From: Actinomycetales bacterium
GTDB lineage: Bacteria; Actinomycetota; Actinomycetes; S36-B12
Reading direction: 5' to 3'
Assembly: GCA_016125355.1 (NCBI GenBank)
Contig: WGLX01000017.1
Span: forward strand, 1 to 64,000
DNA length: 64,000 nucleotides
Shown here: positions 27,535 through 36,076 of the stretch, piece by piece
Numbering within the stretch: the first letter of the stretch is position 1
Layout of the letters: each line of letters opens with the position of its first letter
Program-made: the position numbers and the translations under genes
The notes under the pieces: generated by a model
The model's database searches: none
What the model saw: only the letters and a program-made list of their open reading frames with translations
Told to the model about the DNA's origin: nothing

Positions 27535-28427
27535 CAGAGCAGGTCCTCCGTCCCGGCGCGGCGGATATAGGTGAAGACCATGATGAGGATGACCGCCATG
27601 AGCATCACGGACAGCGCACTGGCGGTCGGATAGTCGCGGAACTCGATGAAGTTGACCTGGATCGCGTTGCCGATCATGCGGTTGGTCGTCGATCCGAGCA
27701 GCTGGGCGTTGATGTAGTCGCCGGCCGCCGGGATGAAGGTGAGCAGCGTGCCCGCGACCACGCCCGGCAGGGAGAGCGGCCAGGTGACCTTGCGGAAGGC
27801 CGTCGTCGGCGACGCGTACAGGTCGCCCGCGGCCTCGACGAGCCGCGGGTCGATCTTCTCCAGTGCCGCGTAGAGCGGCAGGATCATGAAGGGCAGGAAG
27901 TTGTACGTCAGGCCCGCGATGACCGCGATCCAGGTGTTGAGGATGCGTCCCTCAGGCAGCAGGTGCAGCGTGTTCAGCGTGCGCGTGATGAAGCTCTCGT
28001 CGGCGAGGATCGTCTTCCACGCGTACGTGCGCAGGAGGAACGACGCAAAGGACGGCGCCACGACGAGGACGAGCATGAGCGACCGCCAGCGGCCGGCCTT
28101 GAACGCGATGAAGTACGCGAGGGGGTACGCGATCAGCAGGGCGAGCGCCGTGGCGATGCCGGCGTAGATGAACGACCGGATGAACTGCGGCCAGTAATCG
28201 GCCAGTGCCTGGCCGTAGTTGGCCAGCTCGAAGGCGGGCACGTACTTGCCTGCCTGAGTGGGCGACGGAGCCTGGAGGCTGGTGAGGAACAGGGTGATGA
28301 AGGGGACCGCGAAGAAGACGATCAGCCACAGCATGCCGGGCGCGAGCAGCGCGTAGCCGGTCTTGGACGACCTCTGGGCTACCTGGGCCGGCGAGGCCTG
28401 CGCGCTCGTGGGGACGACAGCGACCAT
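27534..28427 (-). CDS. potB: Polyamine ABC transporter permease PotB
   Basis: This is a 297-aa permease with about six membrane helices (MLWLIVFFAVPFITLFLTSL is the first). The EAA coupling loop is VEAAGDLYASPTTAFRKVTWPLSLPGVVAG. It forms the heterodimeric channel with PotC. The gene sits 3 bp after potA and overlaps potC by one base, so the three are translated as a unit. The N-terminal 30 residues are polar and variable, as is usual in PotB proteins. Confidence 0.93.
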   Translation of the reverse strand: MVAVVPTSAQASPAQVAQRSSKTGYALLAPGMLWLIVFFAVPFITLFLTSLQAPSPTQAGKYVPAFELANYGQALADYWPQFIRSFIYAGIATALALLIAYPLAYFIAFKAGRWRSLMLVLVVAPSFASFLLRTYAWKTILADESFITRTLNTLHLLPEGRILNTWIAVIAGLTYNFLPFMILPLYAALEKIDPRLVEAAGDLYASPTTAFRKVTWPLSLPGVVAGTLLTFIPAAGDYINAQLLGSTTNRMIGNAIQVNFIEFRDYPTASALSVMLMAVILIMVFTYIRRAGTEDLL

Positions 28428-28430
28428 GCC

Positions 28431-29573
28431 CTAGTCCTCCAGCTCGCTGCCGGCGGTCGCCCCCGCGCTGCCGTCGAGCCCGAACGTGTGCGCCGGAGCC
28501 CAGTGGAGGACGACCTCGTCCCCGACGTCGCAACGGTCCCCGACCACGACGTTCTGCTCGAAGACGCCCAGCTCCTGGCCCCACGGGGTGTCCACGAGGT
28601 ACTGGGTCGAGACGCCGGTGTACGAGACGTCCGTCACCCGCCCCGGCACCCGGTTGTGGCCCTCCGGCACCTGGCCCTCGTCCGCCTTGTCGAGGATGGT
28701 GAGCTTCTCGGGCCGAACGCCGACGATCATGTCCTCGGTGGTGCACGAGCACCGATCCGAGGGCACCAGGAAGGTCAGACCGCGGGCCTCCACCACGACG
28801 TCATCGCCCGAGACCCCGGTCCGCTTGCCTGCGATCAGGTTCGACTGGCCGAGGAAGTTGGCGACGAACACGGTGCGCGGCAGCTCGTAGATGTCGGCCG
28901 GATGCCCCATCTGCTCGATCCTGCCCGCATTCATCACGGCCACAGTGTCGGCCATGGTCATGGCCTCCTCCTGGTCGTGCGTGACGTGCACGAACGTGGT
29001 GCCGACCTCGTCCTGGATCCGCTTGAGCTCGATCTGCATCTGCCGGCGCAGCTTGAGGTCGAGGGCGCCCAGGGGCTCATCGAGCAGCAGCACGCCCGGG
29101 TGGTTGATCAGGGCCCGGGCCACGGCCACCCGCTGCTGCTGCCCGCCGGACAGCTGCGACGGCTTGCGCCGCGCCATCGTCGACAGCTCGACGAGCTCGA
29201 GCATGTCCTCGACCTGCTTCTGGACATCCTTGATGCCGCGGCGACGGAGTCCGAACGCGACGTTCTCGAAGATGTCCAGATGCGGGAAGAGGGCGTAGGA
29301 CTGGAAGACCGTGTTGACCGGCCGCTCGAAGGCACGCAGCTTGGTGATGTCCGCGTCCCCCAGGCTGATGGTGCCCTCCGTCGGGTCCTCCAGACCCGCC
29401 ACCATGCGCAGCGTCGTCGTCTTGCCGCACCCGGACGCCCCGAGGAGCGCGAAGAACGAGCCCGCGGGGATGGTCAGGTCCAGGTTGTCGACAGCGACGA
29501 AGTCTCCGAACCTCTTGGTCAGGCCCTGCAGATGCAGGTCCTGCACATCGAGGTTCCCGGGGGATGCGGCCAC
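28431..29573 (-). CDS. potA: Polyamine ABC transporter ATP-binding protein PotA
   Basis: This is a 380-aa ATPase. It has Walker A GASGCGKTTTLRMVAG, the signature LSGGQQQRVAVARAL, and Walker B VLLLDEPLGALD followed by the switch His in HVTHDQEEAMTMAD. A C-terminal TOBE domain is present (VGVRPEKL, FEQNVVVGDRCDVGDEVVLHW). It energises uptake through PotBC. The order potD-potA-potB-potC on the minus strand is unusual only in having the binding protein first. Confidence 0.95.
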   Translation of the reverse strand: MAASPGNLDVQDLHLQGLTKRFGDFVAVDNLDLTIPAGSFFALLGASGCGKTTTLRMVAGLEDPTEGTISLGDADITKLRAFERPVNTVFQSYALFPHLDIFENVAFGLRRRGIKDVQKQVEDMLELVELSTMARRKPSQLSGGQQQRVAVARALINHPGVLLLDEPLGALDLKLRRQMQIELKRIQDEVGTTFVHVTHDQEEAMTMADTVAVMNAGRIEQMGHPADIYELPRTVFVANFLGQSNLIAGKRTGVSGDDVVVEARGLTFLVPSDRCSCTTEDMIVGVRPEKLTILDKADEGQVPEGHNRVPGRVTDVSYTGVSTQYLVDTPWGQELGVFEQNVVVGDRCDVGDEVVLHWAPAHTFGLDGSAGATAGSELED

Positions 29574-29612
29574 GGCCGTCCTTTCCTCTTCTTGTCGTGC
29601 CCGAAGGCTCTG

Positions 29613-30836
29613 CTAGTTGCCGATCGCCTTCTGGAAGTCGCGCTGGTACTGCTCTTCCTTGGCCGTATCGAGGGGCATGAACACGTACGAGTTGTCGAGG
29701 ATCTCCTGCGGCGGGAAGATCCACTGGGCGTCGACCAGGCTCGGATCGACGTCCTTCATGGCCTCCTGCGCGCCCTGCACCGGCGTGACGTACTGGACGT
29801 ATGCGGCGACCTCGGCGGCGACCTTCGGCTCGTAGTAGTAGTTCATGATCAGCTCGGCGTTCTTCTTGTGCTGCGCGAGCGCCGGGATGAGCATGTTGTC
29901 GGTCCACAGGGTGCCGCCGGTCTCGGGCAGGCCGAGGTCGTAGGCGTCGCCGAGCTGGACGATGTCGCCGGACCAGCCGATGACCGCGATGACGTCGCCG
30001 CTCTCAAGGGCGCCGGCGTAGTCGTTGCCGGTCACCTGGCGGATCTGGCCGCTGTCCACCTGCTGGGTGAGCAGCTCGATGGCCGAGTTCCACTGGTCAT
30101 CGGTGAAGTTCGACGGGTCGGCGCCCTGGTAGGCCAGCAGGATGCCCATGGTGTCGCGCATCTCGGAGAGCACCGTGACGCGGCCCTTCAGCTTGGGATC
30201 GAAGAGCTGGTCCACCGACGTGAGGGTCTTGGTGCCCAGCGTGTCCTGCAGGGACTGGATGTTCCAGCCCAGGACGCCGAAGCCGGACTGCCAGGGCAGC
30301 GAGTACTCGCGACCCGGGTCGAAGGCGACGTCCTGGAGCTTGGGGATGAGGTTGGCGGAGTTCGGGATGTTTGCCTTGTCGAGCTTCTGGGCGTAGCCGT
30401 TGGAGATCCAGAGGCCGGCCATCCAGTCGGTCAGCACGACGAGGTCGCGGCCGATGTCCTGTCCCTGCTCGAGCTGCGTGCGGACCTTGGCGTAGAACTC
30501 GTTGTTGTCGTTGACGTCCTCGTTGTAGGTGACCGTGATGCCGGTCTCCTTCTGGAACGCCTCCAGGGTGGGACGACTGCCGGTGTCCTCGTTGACGTCG
30601 ATGTAGAGCGGCCAGTTGGACCAGACGACGGTCTTGTCCTTGTCGCTCATGTCCTCCGCGGCCGCGGCCGACGGCGTGCCGCTCGCGGATGCGCTCTCAT
30701 CGCCCCCAGCGCCACAGGCCGCTGCCACCATGGCCGCACTGCTCAGGCCGGCGGCCTGCAGGAGGCGGCGTCGCGAGACGGAGGACTTCATGGTCCCCGC
30801 GATCGCGGCGATGGTCTCTTGGCGCTTGCTCATCAT
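29613..30836 (-). CDS. potD: Polyamine ABC transporter substrate-binding lipoprotein PotD
   Basis: This is a binding protein of about 407 aa. It has a Tat-type signal (SRRRLLQAAG) and lipobox AAAC (Cys41 from this start). The mature motifs SNWPLYIDVNED, NDNNEFYAKVRTQL, FDPGREYSLPWQSGFG and IGWSGDIVQLGDAYD mark the PotD/PotF family. GTG 30839, ATG 30836 and ATG 30833 are adjacent behind GGAGGA; I chose 30836. A later ATG at 30791 would give a more typical short signal peptide. It lies 40 bp upstream of potA. A paralogue without a transporter is at 19839. Confidence 0.92.
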   Translation of the reverse strand: MMSKRQETIAAIAGTMKSSVSRRRLLQAAGLSSAAMVAAACGAGGDESASASGTPSAAAAEDMSDKDKTVVWSNWPLYIDVNEDTGSRPTLEAFQKETGITVTYNEDVNDNNEFYAKVRTQLEQGQDIGRDLVVLTDWMAGLWISNGYAQKLDKANIPNSANLIPKLQDVAFDPGREYSLPWQSGFGVLGWNIQSLQDTLGTKTLTSVDQLFDPKLKGRVTVLSEMRDTMGILLAYQGADPSNFTDDQWNSAIELLTQQVDSGQIRQVTGNDYAGALESGDVIAVIGWSGDIVQLGDAYDLGLPETGGTLWTDNMLIPALAQHKKNAELIMNYYYEPKVAAEVAAYVQYVTPVQGAQEAMKDVDPSLVDAQWIFPPQEILDNSYVFMPLDTAKEEQYQRDFQKAIGN

Positions 30837-30935
30837 CACTCAGTCCTCCGGGGTCCCAGTCTGTGTTGTCGGTCGGTTCTCGTCAGTTGGTCAGTCGCGT
30901 TGCGTTCCGTGCCGTCGTGGTGCGTGCCGTGCCGT

Positions 30936-32417
30936 TCAGGCCGTGAAGATGGTTCGATGCCACGGCTTCCGTGCCTCCCCCGTGATGTCGAGGGACACGT
31001 GTTTGACGTTGGTGTACTCCTCGAACGAATACATGGACATATCTTTACCGAAGCCCGACTGCTTGAAGCCCCCATGGGGCATCTCGCTGACAATCGGTAT
31101 GTGATCGTTAACCCAGACGCAGCCCGCCTGGATCTCCCGCTGGGCGCGCAGTCCGCGGAAGATGTCCGTCGTCCAGGCCGAGGCCGCCAAGCCGTACACG
31201 GTGTCGTTGGCCAGCGCGAGGCCCTCGTCGTCCGAGTCGAAGGGCAGGACCACGAGCACGGGGCCGAAGATCTCGTCCTGGACGATCTCCGAGTCCTGGG
31301 CCGCACCGGTCACCAGAGTCGGCCGGTAGTAGGCGCCGGCGGCCAACTCGCCGCCGGGGGCCTCGCCGCCGGTGACCACCTTCGCCCCGGCCGCTCGGGC
31401 CCGCTCCACGAAGCCGCCGACCCGCTCCGCCTGACGCCGTGAGATCAGCGGGCCCAGGTCGGTCGCCGGGTCCTCCGGCGCACCGAGGCGGACCGTCTGG
31501 AAGAGGTCGGCCACGCCGGCCACGAACGCCTCGTACAGGGGACGCTGCACATACGCGCGCGTCGCCGCGGTGCAGTCCTGCCCGCCGTTGATCAGGGCCC
31601 CGGCCACCGCCCCGTGCACAGCGGCCTCGAGGTCCGCATCGTCGAAGACCACGAACGGGGCCTTGCCCCCGAGCTCGAGGTGGACGCGCTTGACCCCGGG
31701 CGTCGCCAGTTCCATGACGCGCTTGCCCACGCCGGTCGACCCGGTGAAGGAGACCATGGACACGTCGGGGTGGCTGATCAGGGCCTCGCCCGCGACCGGA
31801 CCGGCGCCGACGACCACGTTGACGACGCCCGCCGGGATCCCGGCGGCAACGCAGTCCTCGGCCAGCATGAGGCTGGTCACGGGGGTGATCTCGGCGGGCT
31901 TGAGGACGATGGTGTTGCCGGCCGAGATGGCAGGCAGGATCTTCCACATCGCCATCTGCAGCGGGTAGTTCCACGGCGCTATCGAGCCGACCACCCCGAT
32001 CGGCTCGCGGCGGATGAGGGAGGTGTGCGCGCCGTCCCACTCGGCGGAGGCCTTGCCCTCGAGGTTGCGGGCGGCTCCGGCGAAGAAGGCCACATTGTCG
32101 ATGGAGCCGGGGACGTCGAACTCCGTGCTGAGACGGATGGGCTTGCCGGTCTGCCGGGTCTCCGCCAGGGCGTACTCCTCGGCCCGTGACTCGAGCCGGC
32201 GGGCGAGGTCGTTCAGGGCCGTCGAGCGGGCCACCGGCGGCGCGGACGCCCACTCCGGGAAGGCCTGTCGGGCCGCCGCGACCGCCGCATCGACGTCATC
32301 CGCCCCCGCGAGGACCATGGAGTCGACGACCGAGCCATCCGCGGGATTGATGACCTCGCCCGTGACCCCCGTGGAGCCCTCTCGGCGCTGTCCTCCAGCG
32401 AAGACCGATGCGGTCAC
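30936..32417 (-). CDS. Aminobutyraldehyde/betaine-aldehyde-type dehydrogenase
   Basis: This is a 493-aa NAD(P)+ aldehyde dehydrogenase. Cofactor and catalytic motifs are APWNYPLQMAMWKILPAISAGN, LELGGKAPFVVFDDADLEA (Glu), and GGQDCTAATR with nucleophile Cys282. Close resemblance to gamma-aminobutyraldehyde dehydrogenases fits oxidation of 4-aminobutanal to GABA in putrescine breakdown. The start is GTG 32417 with AGGAGG four bases upstream; upstream in-frame sequence is AT-richer and non-coding. It is the first gene of the aldehyde dehydrogenase-potDABC-oxidoreductase-speB operon. Confidence 0.9.
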   Translation of the reverse strand: MTASVFAGGQRREGSTGVTGEVINPADGSVVDSMVLAGADDVDAAVAAARQAFPEWASAPPVARSTALNDLARRLESRAEEYALAETRQTGKPIRLSTEFDVPGSIDNVAFFAGAARNLEGKASAEWDGAHTSLIRREPIGVVGSIAPWNYPLQMAMWKILPAISAGNTIVLKPAEITPVTSLMLAEDCVAAGIPAGVVNVVVGAGPVAGEALISHPDVSMVSFTGSTGVGKRVMELATPGVKRVHLELGGKAPFVVFDDADLEAAVHGAVAGALINGGQDCTAATRAYVQRPLYEAFVAGVADLFQTVRLGAPEDPATDLGPLISRRQAERVGGFVERARAAGAKVVTGGEAPGGELAAGAYYRPTLVTGAAQDSEIVQDEIFGPVLVVLPFDSDDEGLALANDTVYGLAASAWTTDIFRGLRAQREIQAGCVWVNDHIPIVSEMPHGGFKQSGFGKDMSMYSFEEYTNVKHVSLDITGEARKPWHRTIFTA

Positions 32418-32599
32418 GACACCTCCTGTGGGCCGTGCGGACTCACGGCTGTGCCGGACTAAATCACGGATTTCATGGGCAGACAAGGCTGTAAGCCCTG
32501 TTTTTCTCCCTGAAACACGATTGTGACAATGGAAATCGTCGAAATTGGCCCAGACGGCCACATGTCAGACCACCGTTGTCCGCCCCGTAGAGTGACGGG
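32418..32599. promoter_or_regulatory. Divergent intergenic region with palindromic operator candidate
   Basis: This AT-richer gap separates the polyamine operon (minus) from a lipoprotein gene (plus). ATTGT-g-ACAAT at 32520-32530 is a perfect 5+5 inverted repeat and a candidate operator. On the plus side TAGAGT (32588-32593) lies six bases before GTG 32600, suggesting a leaderless transcript, though no clear -35 is visible. Confidence 0.4.
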
Positions 32600-33808
32600 G
32601 TGCGCAGGAGAGCCGGCAGCCGCCTGACCGCGACGGCAGCCGTGATCCTCGCGGCCGCGGGCGTCCTCTCCGCCTGCTCGGGAGGACCTGAGTCCGCTCC
32701 CCCCACGTCCCCACCGGCCACCGCCGCACCGACCGGGAGCGTCGCGCCCCCGAGCCAGGCCCCGTCCACGCTGCCGAGCCCCACCTCGACGTGCGCGCAG
32801 GTGGAGGGCGTCACGCTGGCGGTCTCCGGAGCAGCCCAGGCCAGGTACGCCGGCTATCTTGCGGCCGCCGGGCAGGGCGCGTACGCGGAACGCTGCCTCG
32901 ACGTGACCGTCATCGACGCGGGCGAGGATCCCCTCACTGCGATCACCGAGGGCCGCGCCGACTTCGCCGTGGCCACCCTCCCCGACGGGCTGCGCGCCCG
33001 CGAGCGCGGCATCGGCGTGGTCGACGTGGCCCAGGTCTTCCAGCGGTCCGGCACCGTGGAGGTGTCCCTGGCCAGCTCGGGCATCACCCAGGTGGCCGAC
33101 TTCCGCGGCAAGCGCATCGCCATCCTCCGCGGGACGGACGGAATCGAGCCGATCGCGGCCATGTCGCAGGCGGGGCTCGACCCGGTCGGCGACCTCCGCG
33201 TGGTGGACGATCCGCCCGCCGCCCTGCTGCTCGGTGACGTGGACGCCGCCCAGACCACGACGTTCGACGGCCTTGCCCAGCTCGCCGAGTCGACGAACAG
33301 CAAGACAGACAGCCCCTTCCAGCTGTCCGACTTCGCCACGATCTCGTTCCAGGCCGAGGGCGTCGGCCTGCTCCCCGATGCGGTCTGGGCGGCGCAGGAC
33401 CGACTCGCCGACCCGGCCTACCAGGACCTCGCTCAGCGCTTCGTGACCGGATCGCTGGCCGGCTGGATCTCCTGCCGCGACGATCTCGCGGCGTGCGCGG
33501 ACGCGGTGGCCCAGGCCGGCTCTGCGGCGACGGGGGCCGGCCTGCAATGGCGCATCAACCAGGTCAACGCCCTCATCTGGCCGTCGCCCGGCGGCGTCGG
33601 GGTCATGGACTCCACCGCGGCCGACAGCACCGTGAACGTCCTGCTCAACACCAAGACGCTGGACGGCGTGCAGGGGCTCGGCGGCGCGCCGGCGCCGGAG
33701 GCGTGGACCGACCAGTACGCGCGCGCTGCCGACGACGCCCTCGGCGGCGTCGGGCTGAACGTCACGGGCGACGGGTACACCCCCGCCGACCTGCCGATCG
33801 GCGGCTGA
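32600..33808 (+). CDS. ABC transporter substrate-binding lipoprotein (NMT1/SsuA-like)
   Basis: This 402-aa lipoprotein has leader RLTATAAVILAAAGVLSAC and lipobox LSAC (Cys26). A Pro/Ser-rich linker follows, then a periplasmic-binding fold of the NMT1/SsuA class (RADFAVATLPDGLRARERG, DFRGKRIAILRGTDGIEP, LLLGDVDAAQTTTFDGL). Such proteins bind thiamine precursors, sulfonates or similar ligands. No permease or ATPase is adjacent, so its transporter and ligand are unknown. It is convergent with the isochorismatase gene, only 1 bp apart. Confidence 0.8.
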   Translation: MRRRAGSRLTATAAVILAAAGVLSACSGGPESAPPTSPPATAAPTGSVAPPSQAPSTLPSPTSTCAQVEGVTLAVSGAAQARYAGYLAAAGQGAYAERCLDVTVIDAGEDPLTAITEGRADFAVATLPDGLRARERGIGVVDVAQVFQRSGTVEVSLASSGITQVADFRGKRIAILRGTDGIEPIAAMSQAGLDPVGDLRVVDDPPAALLLGDVDAAQTTTFDGLAQLAESTNSKTDSPFQLSDFATISFQAEGVGLLPDAVWAAQDRLADPAYQDLAQRFVTGSLAGWISCRDDLAACADAVAQAGSAATGAGLQWRINQVNALIWPSPGGVGVMDSTAADSTVNVLLNTKTLDGVQGLGGAPAPEAWTDQYARAADDALGGVGLNVTGDGYTPADLPIGG

Positions 33809-33809
33809 C

Positions 33810-34373
33810 CTACCGGCGCAGGTCGGCGAGCAGTTCGGCCGCCGTGACCGTGTCGCTCCCCCGCCCGGGCAGCCGATGCTGGCGGGCGGACTTGTTCTGC
33901 TCCTCGATGATCGCCTGGCCGTCGACACGGACCCCATCGAACGAGCCGTCCCACGCCGTGTGCGCGTCTTCGACGAGGAGCACGTCGTAGCCGCGCTCGA
34001 GGGCCGCGTGCATCGTGTAGCGGACGCAGTGGTTGGACTCAGCGCCGCAGAGGACCAGGGTGCCGGCGTTCAGGGCGGCGAGCGTCTCCTCCAGGTCGGT
34101 CTCCTCGAAGGAACTGCGGTACTGCTTCCGGATGCGGGGCTCTCCCTCGGCGGGGTTGAGCGCCGGGACGATCTGCCAGCCTTCGGACTCCGGCACCAGG
34201 TAGTCGTCCTGGTGCTGGACCCACACCACCGGCATCCCCGCGTCGCGGGCACCGTCGACGAGCCCCGCGATGGTCGAGACGACGCGGTCACGGTCATACG
34301 TCTGGTCGACCACCTCGTTCTGCACGTCGATGACGAGGAGGGCTCGGCCGTCACGGCCCGGGATCGTGGACAT
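33810..34373 (-). CDS. Isochorismatase-family cysteine hydrolase
   Basis: This is a 187-aa alpha/beta hydrolase with the complete catalytic triad of the family: Asp16 (ALLVIDVQNEVV), Lys83 (RIRKQYRSSF) and Cys116 (GAESNHCVRYTMHAAL). Members hydrolyse amides or isochorismate; nicotinamidase- or N-carbamoyl-type reactions are possible. The ATG at 34373 directly precedes the conserved strand. It lies downstream of an aldehyde dehydrogenase on the same strand but is separated by a very strong hairpin, so it may be transcribed separately. Confidence 0.87.
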   Translation of the reverse strand: MSTIPGRDGRALLVIDVQNEVVDQTYDRDRVVSTIAGLVDGARDAGMPVVWVQHQDDYLVPESEGWQIVPALNPAEGEPRIRKQYRSSFEETDLEETLAALNAGTLVLCGAESNHCVRYTMHAALERGYDVLLVEDAHTAWDGSFDGVRVDGQAIIEEQNKSARQHRLPGRGSDTVTAAELLADLRR

Positions 34374-34401
34374 GGCCGGAGTCTGCCACGCCCGCGAAGC
34401 C

Positions 34402-34464
34402 CGTTGAGTGGCCCGGTGGCGGCGGATTATCCGGAGAAAATCGCCGCCACCGGGCCACTCAACG
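34402..34464. terminator. Perfect 23-bp-stem hairpin
   Basis: The two 23-nt arms (34402-34424 and 34442-34464) are exact reverse complements, beginning CGTTGAGTGGCCCGG. The loop is 17 nt (34425-34441). The hairpin starts 6 bp after the aldehyde dehydrogenase stop. No U-tract follows on either strand. It could be an intrinsic-like bidirectional terminator or a REP-type palindrome. Confidence 0.75.
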
Positions 34465-34470
34465 AACGGG

Positions 34471-35919
34471 TCAGCTGTCGAGATTCGCCATGACGTGCTT
34501 GATGCGCGTGTAGTCCTCGAACCCGTACATGGACAGGTCCTTGCCGTAGCCGGAGTGCTTGAAGCCGCCATGCGGCATCTCGGCGACCAGCGGAATATGC
34601 GTGTTGATCCACACGCAGCCGAAGTCGAGGTACTTCGACATGCGCATCGCGCGGCCGAAGTCCTTCGTCCAGACGCTGGAGGCGAGGCCGTACTTCACGC
34701 CGTTTGCCCACGCGAGCGCCTCGGCCTCGTCCGTGAACTTCTGCACCGTGATGACCGGTCCGAAGATCTCGTTCTGGATCATCTCGTCGTCCTGCCGCAG
34801 GTCCGCGACCACGGTCGGCTCGATGTAGTACCCGCGGTCGCCCTGGCGCACGCCACCCGCGGTGATCTGCGCGTGCGACGGGGCCCGCTCGATGAAGCCG
34901 AGCACGCGCTCCAGCTGGGCGGCGTTGTTCACCGGCGGCACGAGCGCCTCGCCACCCGGGCCCTCCTCGAAGGTGGTGCCGGTGGCCTTGGCCTGCTCGG
35001 ACAGGGCGGCGACGAAGTCGTCGTAGATCCCGGCCCCGACGATCATGCGGGTCGCGGCCGTGCAGTCCTGCCCGGCGTTGAAGTAGCCGGCCACGGCCAG
35101 CCACTCCGCGGCGGCCTCGAGATCCGCGTCGTCGAAGATGACGACCGGTGCCTTGCCACCCAGCTCGAGGTGCACGCGCTTGACGTCGCGCGCGGCGGAC
35201 TCGGCCACCTGCATGCCGGCGCGGACCGAGCCGGTGATCGAGACCATCTGCGGGATCTCGTGCTCGATGAGCGCACGTCCGGTGTCGCGGTCCCCGCAGA
35301 TGACGTTAAGGACGCCGTCGGGCAGGGCGCCGGACTCGGCGATGATCTCCGCCATCCGAACGGTGCTCACCGGGGTCGTGTCACTCGGCTTGAGCACGAC
35401 CGTGTTGCCCGCCGCGATGGCCGGAGCGAACTTCCACACGGCCATCATCATCGGGTAGTTCCAGGGCGCGACCTGGCCGATGACACCCACCGGCTCGCGG
35501 CGGATGATCGACGTGAAGCCCTTCATGTACTCACCGGCCGATCGGCCCTCGAGCACGCGCGCGGCGCCCGCGAAGAAGCGGATCTGGTCGATCATCGGCG
35601 GGATCTCCTCCGCCATCGTGACCGCGATCGGCTTGCCGGTGTTCTCGCTCTCCAACGCGACCAACTCGTCCGCGTGGGCCTCCAGCGCATCGGCGATGGT
35701 CAGCAGCGCCTTCTGCCGCTCGGAGGGGGTGCTGTCGCGCCAGCCCTCGAAGGCCGCCGACGCGGCCTTCACGGCGCGGTCGACGTCCGCCTCACCGGAG
35801 ATGACGGCGGTGGCGAACGCCTCGCCCGTCGACGGGTTGTACAGGTCACTGGCGGTGCCGTCGAGGGTGTCGACGCTCTCGCCGCCTACGACGTTGCGGA
35901 TGATGCGCTTCTCGTTCAC
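34471..35919 (-). CDS. Gamma-aminobutyraldehyde dehydrogenase-like ALDH
   Basis: This is a 482-aa aldehyde dehydrogenase, paralogous to the one at 30936. Motifs are QVAPWNYPMMMAVWKFAPAI, LELGGKAPVVIFDDADLEA (Glu) and AGQDCTAATRM with Cys286. The strongest fit is oxidation of 4-aminobutanal (PatD/PuuC-type). It is divergent from an Lrp regulator and the plus-strand aminotransferase. An aminotransferase product aldehyde would be its natural substrate, which suggests the divergent genes form one pathway. Confidence 0.9.
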   Translation of the reverse strand: MNEKRIIRNVVGGESVDTLDGTASDLYNPSTGEAFATAVISGEADVDRAVKAASAAFEGWRDSTPSERQKALLTIADALEAHADELVALESENTGKPIAVTMAEEIPPMIDQIRFFAGAARVLEGRSAGEYMKGFTSIIRREPVGVIGQVAPWNYPMMMAVWKFAPAIAAGNTVVLKPSDTTPVSTVRMAEIIAESGALPDGVLNVICGDRDTGRALIEHEIPQMVSITGSVRAGMQVAESAARDVKRVHLELGGKAPVVIFDDADLEAAAEWLAVAGYFNAGQDCTAATRMIVGAGIYDDFVAALSEQAKATGTTFEEGPGGEALVPPVNNAAQLERVLGFIERAPSHAQITAGGVRQGDRGYYIEPTVVADLRQDDEMIQNEIFGPVITVQKFTDEAEALAWANGVKYGLASSVWTKDFGRAMRMSKYLDFGCVWINTHIPLVAEMPHGGFKHSGYGKDLSMYGFEDYTRIKHVMANLDS

Positions 35920-36009
35920 GCGGGTCTCCTGAGTCTGCGGTCCGGCCGAATGCGCCGAGCCTATCCGAAGTGCCGACGAATACTGGGTTCAATCATCGCT
36001 GATCTATAC

Positions 36010-36045
36010 GGAATCCGTCGCAATTCCAGCAAAATACCGCGGAAT
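36010..36045. promoter_or_regulatory. Candidate Lrp half-sites
   Basis: Three half-sites, GGAAT (36010-36014), ATTCC (36023-36027) and GGAAT (36041-36045), are spaced by 8 and 13 bp in an AT-rich stretch between the divergent aldehyde dehydrogenase and lrp genes. Multiple phased half-sites are typical for Lrp/AsnC proteins. Assignment is tentative. Confidence 0.35.
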
Positions 36046-36076
36046 CGCTTGCTTTGACTAGTGCTCGTCGCGCATC

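Noticed and set aside
27963-31442. 1159-codon open frame on the plus strand opposite potB, potA, potD and the aldehyde dehydrogenase
   Set aside because: It is antisense to four confident genes, has no recognisable domain, and is explained by third-position G/C bias.
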